A stretch of 64,000 nt of DNA from positions 1 through 64,000 of the forward strand of contig JASEGA010000004.1 of assembly GCA_030018315.1 (NCBI GenBank), written 5' to 3'. Positions 26,696 through 35,601 of the stretch are shown one piece after another; positions within the stretch are counted from its first letter, which is position 1, and every line of letters starts with the position of its first letter. Source of the DNA: a bacterium (lineage in GTDB: Bacteria; Hydrothermota; UBA3073; JACQXS01; JAGMCI01). The position numbers were made by a program, and so were the translations under genes. The notes beneath the pieces are model-generated. The model was not told the origin of the DNA. It saw only the letters and a program-made list of their open reading frames with translations, and made no database searches.

Positions 26696-27334
26696 TTAAG
26701 ATTTTTGGGTCTTCCAAATGTGTTCAGAAAGTGTTATAACAAGTTCTTTACTACCTATCTCTATTTCTGAACTAAGTGCATCTACTCTACCTGAGAACAT
26801 ACCAAATGTTATAGCAGCAGGTACTGCAATGATAATCCCAATTGCAGTTGTAAGGAGAGCTACAGCAATACCTGATAACATAGCTGCAGGGTCAGCACCA
26901 CCAGCTGCTGCCATAGCAGAGAATGCTTGAATAATACCTATTACTGTACCTAAAAGACCAAGAAGAGGGGCAATGAACGCAGTTATTGATAGGATACCTA
27001 CCCTTTTCTCAAGTATTCCACGTTCTTTTGTATGTGCTTCCTCAATAGCATCGTAAACATCGTCACGCCCAAGTTCTGCATGCGCAAGCCCATTTGCAAT
27101 CACATTAGCAAGAGGATGATACGCAGATTCGCATACTTTTAGGGCTTTCTTGACACCACCTTTGGCAAGCGCAATTTTTATACTTTCCATAAATTCTTTG
27201 GTATCAAACTTTACTCTCCTTAAACTAATCCATCTCTCAATTATTATAACTATAGCAACTACTGCCAGGAATTCGAGAATAGCTATCGATGGGTTTATTA
27301 CAAGCTTTAATATTGGAATACCTATAATTTGCAT
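26696..27334 (-). CDS. exbB: ExbB/TolQ-like proton channel protein
   Basis: A 212-residue inner-membrane protein, a typical ExbB with three helices: an N-terminal one (SIAILEFLAVVAIVIII) and the channel pair (SITAFIAPLLGLLGTVIGIIQAF; AVALLTTAIGIIIAVPAAI). It is closely similar to the ExbB half of the next gene, so the fusion probably came from duplication. First gene of the operon; the ATG at 27334 has a poor ribosome-binding site. Confidence 0.9.
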   Translation of the reverse strand: MQIIGIPILKLVINPSIAILEFLAVVAIVIIIERWISLRRVKFDTKEFMESIKIALAKGGVKKALKVCESAYHPLANVIANGLAHAELGRDDVYDAIEEAHTKERGILEKRVGILSITAFIAPLLGLLGTVIGIIQAFSAMAAAGGADPAAMLSGIAVALLTTAIGIIIAVPAAITFGMFSGRVDALSSEIEIGSKELVITLSEHIWKTQKS

Positions 27335-27360
27335 TTTACAGTTTTAAATATCTCCATATT

Positions 27361-27390
27361 ATAATATATTCTAAAATTAAGACTTGTCAA
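27361..27390 (-). promoter_or_regulatory. Promoter of the exbB operon
   Basis: On the minus strand TTGACA (27390-27385) with TATATT at 27368-27363 (16-bp spacer) or TATTAT at 27366-27361 (18-bp spacer). Confidence 0.6.
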
Positions 27391-27397
27391 GTAAAAG

Positions 27398-29833
27398 TCA
27401 CTCTTTTTTAAATTTTTCTATTAACTTCTCGCCCTTATCTTTTTCGCCTATGTTTTTATAGCAAACACCAAGATAATAGCCTGCATCCTTATATTTCTTG
27501 TAATTTGGATATTCATTTACTATTTTTTCAAATGCTCCTATAGCTTCATTATATTTAGTAAGATTAAAGTAAGTAGCACCCAACTGGAAGTATACATCGG
27601 CAATTTTTGAGTCTTTAGGAAAGTAATATAAGAACTTTTGGCACTCCTCTATTCTCTTTTCTGAATTACCTAAAATTCCATAGATTGATATTATAAAATA
27701 TTGGGCTTCAGCCGCCTTTTCAGACTCAGGAAAGTCTACTACAAGTTTTTGAAATTCTTGGATAGATTCCTCGTATTTTTCATCATTGTAGAGTTGGGCA
27801 GCAATTTGCCATTGGGCATCAGCAGCAACTGTGGAACCGGGGTAGAGCTTAATCAGTTGCTTTAAAGCATCTGGATTCTCTTGTCCCCACATATAATAAG
27901 AAGTCTCTATTTGATTCTTTGCCTGAACCGCAAGTGAATCTTCTGGGTATAAATCTACAACTTTCTGAAATTCTCGTATAGCATCCTGAAACAGGTGTGC
28001 AGTGTAATAAGTAGCACCTATCTGAAATTGGGCTTCACGTGTAATTGGAGAGTCAGGGTATCTGTTAAGTATTATCCTATAATAGTTGATTGCATTGTCA
28101 TACTTTCCTGCGAGATAATATGTACGAGCAAGCTCAAATGCAGCCTGAGGTGCGTTATCACAATCTGGATAATCTGAAAGCACTTTCTCCCAGTATTGTA
28201 TTGTATTTGCATATTTGCCGAGTGATGCAAGTGCCTTCCCACCATGATAGTAAGCATTGCCGGCAAGCTTTGATTTAGGATAAAGCTCACCTACCCCAAA
28301 TAGAAAAGCAGTATATGCATCTTCAAAATTACCGCCATTAAATGAAGCTATACCCCAACCGTAAATGGATGAAATTGCAAGAGAGCTATCAGTAGCACCC
28401 CATCTATCATAAGCTTCCTTTAGCATAGCATGAGCTACATCAGTCCTACCTTCCTCAAGTATACACCATGCTTTACCTATGTAGGCAGGCCCCTCTAAAG
28501 CCTTGTAAGACTTTATGACCTCATCGTACAAATTCTGGGCTTGCTGGTACTTACCAAGGTAATAATACAATTCAGCTAAGAAAAGTTTTGCCCTACCTAC
28601 CCATATGCCTTCTTTATTATCTAATATTCTGTAAAATGAAGCACCAGTCACTACTCCATCTGAGTAACTGCCTAACTGATTGTAGCAAAATAGCATCATC
28701 GCATAAGATGGAATAAGAACTTCTGAGCCAGGGAATAACTTTAAAACACGCTGGTAGTGTTCAATTGCTTCTATATATCTACCTTGAACAAAGTTAGCAG
28801 TGCCAGCTAAATAATCACCAAGACCAGCAAAATTGCCAGTTGGATAAATAGAGGCCATCTGTTGAAACGCAATCTGTGCCCCAAGTGTGTCCTGTCTTAA
28901 AAGATAAGTTTGTCCATACATTATATTTGCAAGCGCAGCAACTCGCATTTCAGGATAGTCCGATTTTGCATGCTGATAACATGTGATTGCTTCTTCAACC
29001 CTGCCAAGCTTAATAAGTACATTGGCTATTTGATAGTAAGCATGAGAGGCAAGCCATGGGTCTTTGAAGTTAACCACAGAATAAAAATTTTCAAGTGCTT
29101 TCTCATATTTGGATTCGTGTAAATAAGAACAACCTAACTTATACCTTGCATAGTGTTTTAACTTAGTCCATGGATACTCGGCGAGAAAGTCTTCGTACTT
29201 CTTTATAGCACCTGTATAGTCACCATTCTCAAATAAGGCATCACCCATTGAGTAAAAAGCATATTCAGAAAGACGTGTACCAGGATATTTATTTACTAAT
29301 TCCTTATAAACGCTAACCGCCTTTAGTGGAGCTCCTAGTCCAGAGTAACATTTTGCTTTATAATATAAGCCTTCTTTTGTGTGTAAAGGCTCTAAATAAG
29401 TGAGGGCATCTTTATACTTGCCTTCAACAAAAAGAGCTATACCCCTACCATTTAAGATACGCTTATCTTCTGTATAGCCTGGGAATTTGTCTATCTCATC
29501 AATTAAATACCTTTTCGCTTCCTTTATATCACCAAGAACAAGCCAACACATACCTAAAGAATAAATTGCCTCAGGGCAGAGGTAAGAGTCCTTGTAATCT
29601 TTGAGAATGCACTCAAAAACATCAATTGCTTTCTCATATTCATCAAGATTATAATAGCATTCTCCTATACGATAAAGAGCTTCAGGGGCAGTATCTTTAA
29701 ATTTTGTTAGACTTTGATATCCCTTGATAGCTTCTCTGTATTGCTCACGAATAAATAAAGATTCAACTGATTTCAAACTATCAACTGGACTCTTTATAGC
29801 TGATATAATGAGGAGAACACAAGCGAACCACAT
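27398..29833 (-). CDS. Large exported TPR protein
   Basis: An 811-residue protein with a signal-like N-terminus and about 20 tetratricopeptide repeats over most of its length (repeated forms of ALYRIGECYYNLDEYEKAI, and AEAQYFIISIYGIL). TPR superhelices bind proteins, and periplasmic ones such as the YbgF/BamD/CpoB type act in envelope assembly. It is the third of three linked genes with a PorV-like barrel and a FlgD-domain protein, so a role in outer-membrane protein handling is inferred. It starts five bases after the preceding stop. Confidence 0.85.
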   Translation of the reverse strand: MWFACVLLIISAIKSPVDSLKSVESLFIREQYREAIKGYQSLTKFKDTAPEALYRIGECYYNLDEYEKAIDVFECILKDYKDSYLCPEAIYSLGMCWLVLGDIKEAKRYLIDEIDKFPGYTEDKRILNGRGIALFVEGKYKDALTYLEPLHTKEGLYYKAKCYSGLGAPLKAVSVYKELVNKYPGTRLSEYAFYSMGDALFENGDYTGAIKKYEDFLAEYPWTKLKHYARYKLGCSYLHESKYEKALENFYSVVNFKDPWLASHAYYQIANVLIKLGRVEEAITCYQHAKSDYPEMRVAALANIMYGQTYLLRQDTLGAQIAFQQMASIYPTGNFAGLGDYLAGTANFVQGRYIEAIEHYQRVLKLFPGSEVLIPSYAMMLFCYNQLGSYSDGVVTGASFYRILDNKEGIWVGRAKLFLAELYYYLGKYQQAQNLYDEVIKSYKALEGPAYIGKAWCILEEGRTDVAHAMLKEAYDRWGATDSSLAISSIYGWGIASFNGGNFEDAYTAFLFGVGELYPKSKLAGNAYYHGGKALASLGKYANTIQYWEKVLSDYPDCDNAPQAAFELARTYYLAGKYDNAINYYRIILNRYPDSPITREAQFQIGATYYTAHLFQDAIREFQKVVDLYPEDSLAVQAKNQIETSYYMWGQENPDALKQLIKLYPGSTVAADAQWQIAAQLYNDEKYEESIQEFQKLVVDFPESEKAAEAQYFIISIYGILGNSEKRIEECQKFLYYFPKDSKIADVYFQLGATYFNLTKYNEAIGAFEKIVNEYPNYKKYKDAGYYLGVCYKNIGEKDKGEKLIEKFKKE

Positions 29834-29838
29834 ATCTC

Positions 29839-31233
29839 TTACTCACCCTTTTCTGACTTCTTTTCTGGTAGTTGCTTTTTTTGTTCTTCACGGTGTTCTA
29901 ATATAAATTCAGGAGCCTCACCTTTAGGCTTTACAATAACTGTTCCCGGTGGTCCTACTGTAGATAAGGTAGAGAGGAAGCCGTCGGCTACCCATGATTT
30001 TCCTGTTTTCTCTACTACTTGGAGGGTGTAGTAATATCTGCCATCTGGAACAAGTAGTGCATTGTCATCTTTGCCATCCCATGAAATACGGTAAGGAGGC
30101 TCACCCCAGGCACCAATTTTACGGACTACAGTTCCTGTCTCATCTTTTATTAGGACCTGCCACCTCTTGACTTTTGTCTTGGGTGCAATGTCAAGATAAA
30201 GCCAGGCTACATTTTCACCTTCACCAGAAATTGGTGAAAAAGCAATAGTTGTGGAACGAGCTCTCGCTCTATAGCCACCAAAAGTAAGTGAGAGTGAAAG
30301 ATTATGAGCTGGCAAAAAGCCACCACCAGTTGAATACGGAAGGACACAAGCATAGTCTATTCTCGCTATATATCTTATTTGGTCTTTACATACCCCAAAT
30401 CCGAAACCAGCAACTGCTTGATTAACACCTGCCCTCAAGTGCAAAATGCTGAAAGGCTTGTACTCAAGCCCAAATCCAAAAGTTGGCTTCCTATACTCTG
30501 ACCATAGCATATCAATACCAAGCAAAAACCTGTCTCCGTAAGGCCTCAATGAGAGCCCCGTGTTTAACACAGTTGGAAATGTCACTCTTTGAGAAGCAAG
30601 TTTAATTCCTGGTTTTATCACATTTTGGACATTTAGACCATAAGAAAATTTGCTATTAGGGAAAAGTAAAAAGCCAAAATCCATACCCCAACCTAACCCA
30701 TTCCATTCAGCAATTGAATGATAGAAAATCTTAGCATTGCCACCTACACAAAGAGAACCAAATAGCTTACGAGAGTAACTGAGTAACCATCCAACTTGAC
30801 GGTCAGTATATTTAATTCCTGTCTTGCCGAGTCCTATTCCTGGTGTATATAATTGCAGTAAAGAAGTTCCTAATGCTGAGCTTGCAGAAACTGGACATCC
30901 ATATGTTAATGCATCAAAACTCGTACCAGTCCCTGCAAACAATACCGAGTGCATAAAAGACAGTTCATGAGTGTTTAACTGGACAAGACCTGCCGGATTG
31001 AAATATACAGCCTCTACGTCATCTGCAAGCCCAGATAAGGCACCTACCATCCCAAGCGACCTTGCCCCACAGCCCCAGTAAGTGAGAAATGCTCCATATT
31101 GACCAGCATCACCACCAGCCCCACGGGCAAGATTGGAAAACAAAATGCAAAATGTAAAATGCAAAATGCAAAATTGTAACCTGTAACTTTTGGACTTCTT
31201 TACTTTTAGACTTTTAGACTTCATTTTTACCAT
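29839..31233 (-). CDS. PorV/UPF0164-like outer-membrane barrel with FlgD-Ig domain
   Basis: About 464 residues. After the signal peptide comes a PorV/PorQ-type barrel opening (GAFLTYWGCGARSLGMVGALSG, with VEAVYFNPAGL), many alternating strands, then a FlgD-Ig-like domain (VLIKDETGTVVRKI, ISWDGKDDN, PDGRYYYTLQV) and a charged tail. PorV-like proteins shuttle T9SS cargo in Bacteroidetes; whether that applies here is not known. The ATG at 31233 overlaps the upstream stop; an ATG at 31224 is also possible. The signal peptide itself is encoded by a 5-unit heptamer array. Confidence 0.75.
   Translation of the reverse strand: MVKMKSKSLKVKKSKSYRLQFCILHFTFCILFSNLARGAGGDAGQYGAFLTYWGCGARSLGMVGALSGLADDVEAVYFNPAGLVQLNTHELSFMHSVLFAGTGTSFDALTYGCPVSASSALGTSLLQLYTPGIGLGKTGIKYTDRQVGWLLSYSRKLFGSLCVGGNAKIFYHSIAEWNGLGWGMDFGFLLFPNSKFSYGLNVQNVIKPGIKLASQRVTFPTVLNTGLSLRPYGDRFLLGIDMLWSEYRKPTFGFGLEYKPFSILHLRAGVNQAVAGFGFGVCKDQIRYIARIDYACVLPYSTGGGFLPAHNLSLSLTFGGYRARARSTTIAFSPISGEGENVAWLYLDIAPKTKVKRWQVLIKDETGTVVRKIGAWGEPPYRISWDGKDDNALLVPDGRYYYTLQVVEKTGKSWVADGFLSTLSTVGPPGTVIVKPKGEAPEFILEHREEQKKQLPEKKSEKGE
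31141..31175. repeat. Heptanucleotide array (CAAAATG)5 in a signal peptide
   Basis: Units are CAAAATG, CAAAATG, TAAAATG, CAAAATG, CAAAATT. Read on the minus strand they encode FCILHFTFCIL, the hydrophobic core of the PorV-like protein's signal peptide. An array of the same unit (GCATTTT in rotation) lies in murF. Confidence 0.9.
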
Positions 31234-32939
31234 ACTACTGTTATTTTCTCTCTCCATACTGCTACAGGCTGTGCTTCTTGAGTTATTATTATACACAATT
31301 GATAGACACCATTAGCTACCCTCATACCACGGTCGTTCCTGCCATCCCATTTAATTTTGTAGCAATGGGGGTCGCTTTTGTCTATCTCATTCTCTGAGAA
31401 TGAACGAACTAAGTTAGCAAATGGGTCGTATATCTTTGCTATTATTTCGCCTCCCATTGGGTAGAATTTTATTATTGTTGGTGGAGGATACTCCGGTGGC
31501 CCAAAAGGATTAGGGTCTGCAATTATTAAGTCTTCCTCACTCGGACCATGCCAGACAAGGATTGGGTTAGAATAAGAGAAAAATACGGTATCTAGTGCTA
31601 AACTATCCCAAATTGCTATCCTTATCGTATCGTCTACTGGGCTGGAATAAGAGGCGTTATTTATATAACAAGTGCCAGCAGTTAAAAGTTCATTTGGTGG
31701 TGAAAGTGCACCTTTAGCCAATGAATCTATTTTATATGCTTTAACTGCCTTTAAATAGAACTTACTATCATTTGGAATTATGTTACCATCTGTATCAACA
31801 AATCTCACAGTAATAGAAAATGGTATGGATGCCTTTATTGTATCTGGTACAATAATTCTGTATTTCCCTATCCCCACATCAAAATAAACAGGAGCCGACA
31901 GAGGAACAGCTGTCCCGATTGCTTGCAGCCCCTTCTTCCCATATCTGTTATACAGAACTTTAAAACTTGCCTCTCCATCAGTAAGAGGTAAAGTAACAGG
32001 ATTCATACTATCAGGCGGTGCTGATAGATATTCAACAAGCCGTACTGTATCTACTGCATTATGAACTTTATTCCAGCAAGTATCTGTCCCATAAACTTTA
32101 AAAGTATACCAGAGACCAGAACAAAGAATTGCAGGTGCACCTGATTTACCATTGCCGATTTCTCCGGGGCAGGATTGCTCACCTGGAGCAATTAATAATA
32201 GCCTATTATATTGACCGGGGTTGACTCTAAGAGGGGGGGAGGTATCACCTAAAATTGAGGTATCGGATAGGTTTGAAACAAAAAGTTTTATCTCCGTTGC
32301 GGTACGCAGATAAACTGTAAGAGAGCAAATGCCTGCAGTTAAAAAAGTATCGTGTGGTAAGACAGCAAAACTATCTGTTGAACTAATAGAAAAACTGTCA
32401 GTAATAGAAGAATCTATAGAATTCCAATATAAATCTGTTGACCTTCCTATAAGTTTGTAAGGTTCGCCAGCCGTTGCTTCAGGTGTTTGAACATAATGTC
32501 TACCCCTGTTTGCTAAATCACCAGGGGATGGCTCCTCGCAATCTAATAAAAGCTGTAGCCTTTTATAATTAGACTTTTTTACAAAGAACCAGTTACTTTC
32601 ACCTGTTATATTTACCCCCCATGGGTCGCGTATCCAAAGTTGAGCTGAGTCTGAGATATAAATGCTTACATTAGTGTCACAAATACCCCTTAAGAAATAG
32701 AGACGGGACGGGCTATACGGAGAATAGCTGATAGAATAGGGTAGTCTAAGGAGTAAATCTGTAAAGACATTGTCAAACTGGGTGTAGAGTTGGTCCAAAG
32801 AGTCCCTCGCTTCTACATGGATAGAGAAAGGAATACCTGCAGTTTGAATAGAATCTATAGGAGTGAAAGTAAAATGATCAAGCCGCGCCCAAGTTACGGT
32901 AGCAAAGAAAACAAATGCTAACAAAAACTTGTATCTCAT
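31227..32939 (-). CDS. Exported protein with FlgD-Ig-like C-terminal domain
   Basis: A 570-residue secreted protein of unknown function. It has a signal peptide (about 1-18, ending TWA), then long Ig/beta-rich repeats that recur in similar form (FTPIDSIQTAGIPFSIHVEARDS; IVPDTIKASIPFSITVRFVDTDG), and a C-terminal FlgD-like Ig domain (IAKIYDPFANLVRSFSEN, IKWDGRNDRGMRVANGVY). It may be a surface or matrix protein. It is the first gene after the MITE at the ftsZ stop and has its own promoter at 32948-32976. Confidence 0.7.
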   Translation of the reverse strand: MRYKFLLAFVFFATVTWARLDHFTFTPIDSIQTAGIPFSIHVEARDSLDQLYTQFDNVFTDLLLRLPYSISYSPYSPSRLYFLRGICDTNVSIYISDSAQLWIRDPWGVNITGESNWFFVKKSNYKRLQLLLDCEEPSPGDLANRGRHYVQTPEATAGEPYKLIGRSTDLYWNSIDSSITDSFSISSTDSFAVLPHDTFLTAGICSLTVYLRTATEIKLFVSNLSDTSILGDTSPPLRVNPGQYNRLLLIAPGEQSCPGEIGNGKSGAPAILCSGLWYTFKVYGTDTCWNKVHNAVDTVRLVEYLSAPPDSMNPVTLPLTDGEASFKVLYNRYGKKGLQAIGTAVPLSAPVYFDVGIGKYRIIVPDTIKASIPFSITVRFVDTDGNIIPNDSKFYLKAVKAYKIDSLAKGALSPPNELLTAGTCYINNASYSSPVDDTIRIAIWDSLALDTVFFSYSNPILVWHGPSEEDLIIADPNPFGPPEYPPPTIIKFYPMGGEIIAKIYDPFANLVRSFSENEIDKSDPHCYKIKWDGRNDRGMRVANGVYQLCIIITQEAQPVAVWREKITVVW

Positions 32940-32947
32940 ATATATAT

Positions 32948-32976
32948 ATATTAACCTCTTAATTAAATTATGTCAA
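32948..32976 (-). promoter_or_regulatory. Promoter downstream of ftsZ
   Basis: On the minus strand TTGACA (32976-32971), a 17-bp spacer and TAATAT (32953-32948). The predicted start is within two bases of the ATG at 32939, so a leaderless message is possible. The -35 box straddles the edge of the element's target duplication. Confidence 0.6.
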
Positions 32977-32986
32977 GTCTTTTTTG

Positions 32987-33141
32987 CTTTGTTGAGTAAT
33001 TCGCTTTACAAAACTTGCAGCACCTTGATTGACACCGATTTATGAGATTCTTCACTTTGTTCAGAATGACAAGGTCAAAATTGTCTAAAACCAAATCAGA
33101 GGTTGAAAATCAAAGGTGCCAAAAATATTTATTCAACAAAG
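32987..33141. mobile_element. MITE-like element at the ftsZ stop codon
   Basis: A 155-bp non-coding segment with near-perfect 13-bp inverted termini: CTTTGTTGAGTAA at 32987-32999 and TTATTCAACAAAG at 33129-33141. It is flanked by identical 13-bp direct repeats CAAGTCTTTTTTG (32974-32986 and 33142-33154), a likely target duplication. Its interior holds a dispersed AGATTCTTC/AGAATGACA repeat (33045-33073) and imperfect subterminal inverted repeats. It codes for no protein. The element now supplies the last four codons and stop of ftsZ. Confidence 0.7.
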
Positions 33142-34343
33142 CAAGTCTTTTTTGACTTAAATAAATTAAACTCTTGCAATTTGAGACCATTTTGATGATG
33201 ATGAAGAGAAGAGCGGTCGAGATTGTTGCGGTTTATAGAATTAAGATGTCCTCCAAGAGATTTCATCTTCCTTTTAAATGCGGGGACTTTAAAATTTTCC
33301 TCTACCTTTCTTTCCAATTTTATACCCGTTGCGATTAGAGTAATTTCAATATCCTCTTGAATATTATTATCAAAACAAGCTCCAAATACAATGTTTGCGG
33401 TAGAGTTGGACTTTTCCTGGATGGTTGATAAAATATCGTTTACTTCACAAATAGTGAGGTCTTTACCCCCTATTATATTTACTAAAATACCCTTTGTTCC
33501 CATTATCCCTGTCTCATCAATAAAAGGTGAGTTTATAGCTTGATTCACTGCATTAATAGCTCTGTCCTTTCCTTTTGCCCTGCCTATCCCTACAATTATA
33601 TCGCCAGGCTCTGACATTACTGCACGAATGTCGGCAAAATCAACATTGACAAGCCCGGGGCGAGTGATTATTCCTGATATCCCACGTATTATTTGAGCTA
33701 ATACTTGGTCTACAACTCTAAATGCATCTAAAAAGGGAGTATCCATCCTTACCATAGAGAATAATTTTTGGTTAGGAATAACAATGACTACATCTGTATA
33801 TTTCTTTAGTTCACATATTCCTTCCATTGCTTGGTTCATACGATGGATGCCTTCAGACTCAAACGGCTTTGTTACTACACTAATTGCAAAAGCACCTAAC
33901 TCCTTTACGAGCTGAGCTATTATAGGAGAAGCACCAGTACCAGTGCCGCCCCCCATACCACAAGTTATGAAAACTAAATTTGCACCTTTAAGCATCTCTA
34001 TTATTTCGGCACGATTCTCTTCTATTGCCTTCCTTCCTATGTTAGGGTCACCACCAGCACCGAGTCCACCTGTCAAATTTACACCAATCTGAACTCTATA
34101 GGGAGCACGTGAGGTTGAAAGGGCTTGAATGTCGGTGTTTGTAGCAATAAAATCTACACCATCAATTCCTGCTTCAACCATAGTATTAACGAAGTTACAA
34201 CCACCTCCACCTACTCCAATCACCTTAATCTTTAATGTAGGTGTGTATTGTGATACGCCCCCACAAATGGGTGCAAATTGGAATCGCATGTTACCTGCCT
34301 TGTCCTTGCGAGTCAAGGCTGAGTCTTTCATTCTAGTAGCCAT
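33129..34343 (-). CDS. ftsZ: Cell-division GTPase FtsZ
   Basis: A 404-residue tubulin-like GTPase that forms the division ring. It has the GTP-binding signature GGGTGTGASP, the N-terminal VIGVGGGGCNFVNTM, and T7 loop NVDFADIRAVM. The conserved C-terminal peptide is NFKVPAFKRKM, after a short linker, and is followed by an unusual ~45-residue tail. A 28-bp palindrome at residues ~26-35 gives CGGVSQYTPT just before the core. The reading starts at 34343; an ATG at 34331 overlaps the ftsA stop as ATGA and may be the true start. The last codons come from the MITE-like element. Confidence 0.95.
   Translation of the reverse strand: MATRMKDSALTRKDKAGNMRFQFAPICGGVSQYTPTLKIKVIGVGGGGCNFVNTMVEAGIDGVDFIATNTDIQALSTSRAPYRVQIGVNLTGGLGAGGDPNIGRKAIEENRAEIIEMLKGANLVFITCGMGGGTGTGASPIIAQLVKELGAFAISVVTKPFESEGIHRMNQAMEGICELKKYTDVVIVIPNQKLFSMVRMDTPFLDAFRVVDQVLAQIIRGISGIITRPGLVNVDFADIRAVMSEPGDIIVGIGRAKGKDRAINAVNQAINSPFIDETGIMGTKGILVNIIGGKDLTICEVNDILSTIQEKSNSTANIVFGACFDNNIQEDIEITLIATGIKLERKVEENFKVPAFKRKMKSLGGHLNSINRNNLDRSSLHHHQNGLKLQEFNLFKSKKTCFVE
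34237..34264. repeat. Degenerate family A palindrome inside ftsZ
   Basis: GTAGGTGTGTATTG and TGATACGCCCCCAC form a decayed 28-bp copy of the CGTATTGCAATACG-core palindrome, read as GGVSQYTPT between the poorly conserved N-terminus and the FtsZ core. Confidence 0.7.
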
Positions 34344-35557
34344 TTCTTCACACGATTGGCAATTTTAGTAAATAAATTTTTTGAATAAATTTTGCCCATT
34401 TCTTTACCATTCTTATTAAGTGACCCATAAATTATAAGTCCAACTGCTGTGCTATAGGCTGGGTCTGCTATCAAATCGCTATACCCATTGATCCCACTGG
34501 GAATGCCTATCCTTGTAGGTATACCTAAAATACGTTCTGCAAGCTTCTCTATACCGCGCATCTTAGCTGTACCACCAGTCAAAACGATACCAGCCGGTAA
34601 AAGGTCAATATATTCAGAGTATTTCAATCTCTTATAGACAAGATTAAATATTTCAGCAAGCCGTGCTTCAATAATTGAAGCCAAAAAATTGCAATTTATC
34701 GTTTGCTCCCCTCTACTTCCAATCATTGGGACTTTTATTGATTCATCGGTTGCAATATCTTCACAAGCAACTCCATACTTTGTTTTTAACTCCTCAGCTT
34801 TATGTAGCGGAGTTGCTATACCGACTGAAATATCGTGTGTTACATCAATGCCACCAAACCCAATGCTAAATATCTCTCTTACATTACCATCGTAGAGAAT
34901 AGCTATATCTGTAGTTCCACCTCCAATATTTATAAGTACACAGCCAAGTTCACGTTCATCTGGATGTAGGACAGCATAGGATGAAGCTATAGATTGAAGG
35001 ACAAAATCTCTTACACCAAACCCGGCGTACTTAACTGATTTGGCAATATTTTGGACAGCAGTATAAGCGCCAGTTATTATGCAAACATTAACAGCGAGCT
35101 GATTGCCAATCATTCCAATTGGAGCTGTGATTCCGGGTTGATCATCAATTCTAAATTCGTGTGTAATAGTATGAATAATCTCACGCGCAGTCTCGGTAGA
35201 CTCGGGACGACTAATAGCTTGCTTAATAACGTGGTCTACATCGTTGGAAGTAATTTCCTTATTAGGACCTACAACATCTATTACAGCACTTGAGTTCTCG
35301 CTCTTTATATGCTCACCAGTAATCACAGTGTATAATTCACTTAGTTTAACACTTGACCGACGCTCTGCATCACGAATTGCAGTTGTAATTGAGTTAGCTG
35401 ATAACTCAATGTCTGTTACAATACCCCTACTTAAACCTGTAGATTCTGAGACTCCTATTCCTATAACATCAGGACGCTCATTGTCACCTACTTTCGCTAT
35501 AATGCAGACAACTTTTGTAGTCCCTAAATCTAAGCCAGCAATAATTTTAGTACTCAT
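34328..35557 (-). CDS. ftsA: Cell-division protein FtsA
   Basis: A 409-residue actin-like ATPase that tethers FtsZ to the membrane. It shows phosphate-1 motif IAGLDLGTTKVVCII, the 1C SHS2 domain (about 80-160), phosphate-2 INIGGGTTDIAI, and the adenosine motif VLTGGTAKMRGI. The C-terminus, KIANRVKKWLLE, forms the amphipathic membrane-binding helix. It follows murC; the usual ftsQ, murB and ddl genes between murC and ftsA are absent. Confidence 0.95.
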   Translation of the reverse strand: MSTKIIAGLDLGTTKVVCIIAKVGDNERPDVIGIGVSESTGLSRGIVTDIELSANSITTAIRDAERRSSVKLSELYTVITGEHIKSENSSAVIDVVGPNKEITSNDVDHVIKQAISRPESTETAREIIHTITHEFRIDDQPGITAPIGMIGNQLAVNVCIITGAYTAVQNIAKSVKYAGFGVRDFVLQSIASSYAVLHPDERELGCVLINIGGGTTDIAILYDGNVREIFSIGFGGIDVTHDISVGIATPLHKAEELKTKYGVACEDIATDESIKVPMIGSRGEQTINCNFLASIIEARLAEIFNLVYKRLKYSEYIDLLPAGIVLTGGTAKMRGIEKLAERILGIPTRIGIPSGINGYSDLIADPAYSTAVGLIIYGSLNKNGKEMGKIYSKNLFTKIANRVKKWLLE

Positions 35558-35601
35558 ATTTGAAGCATTAGGATTTGTTTAGGATTTAGGATTTCTCATA
35601 T

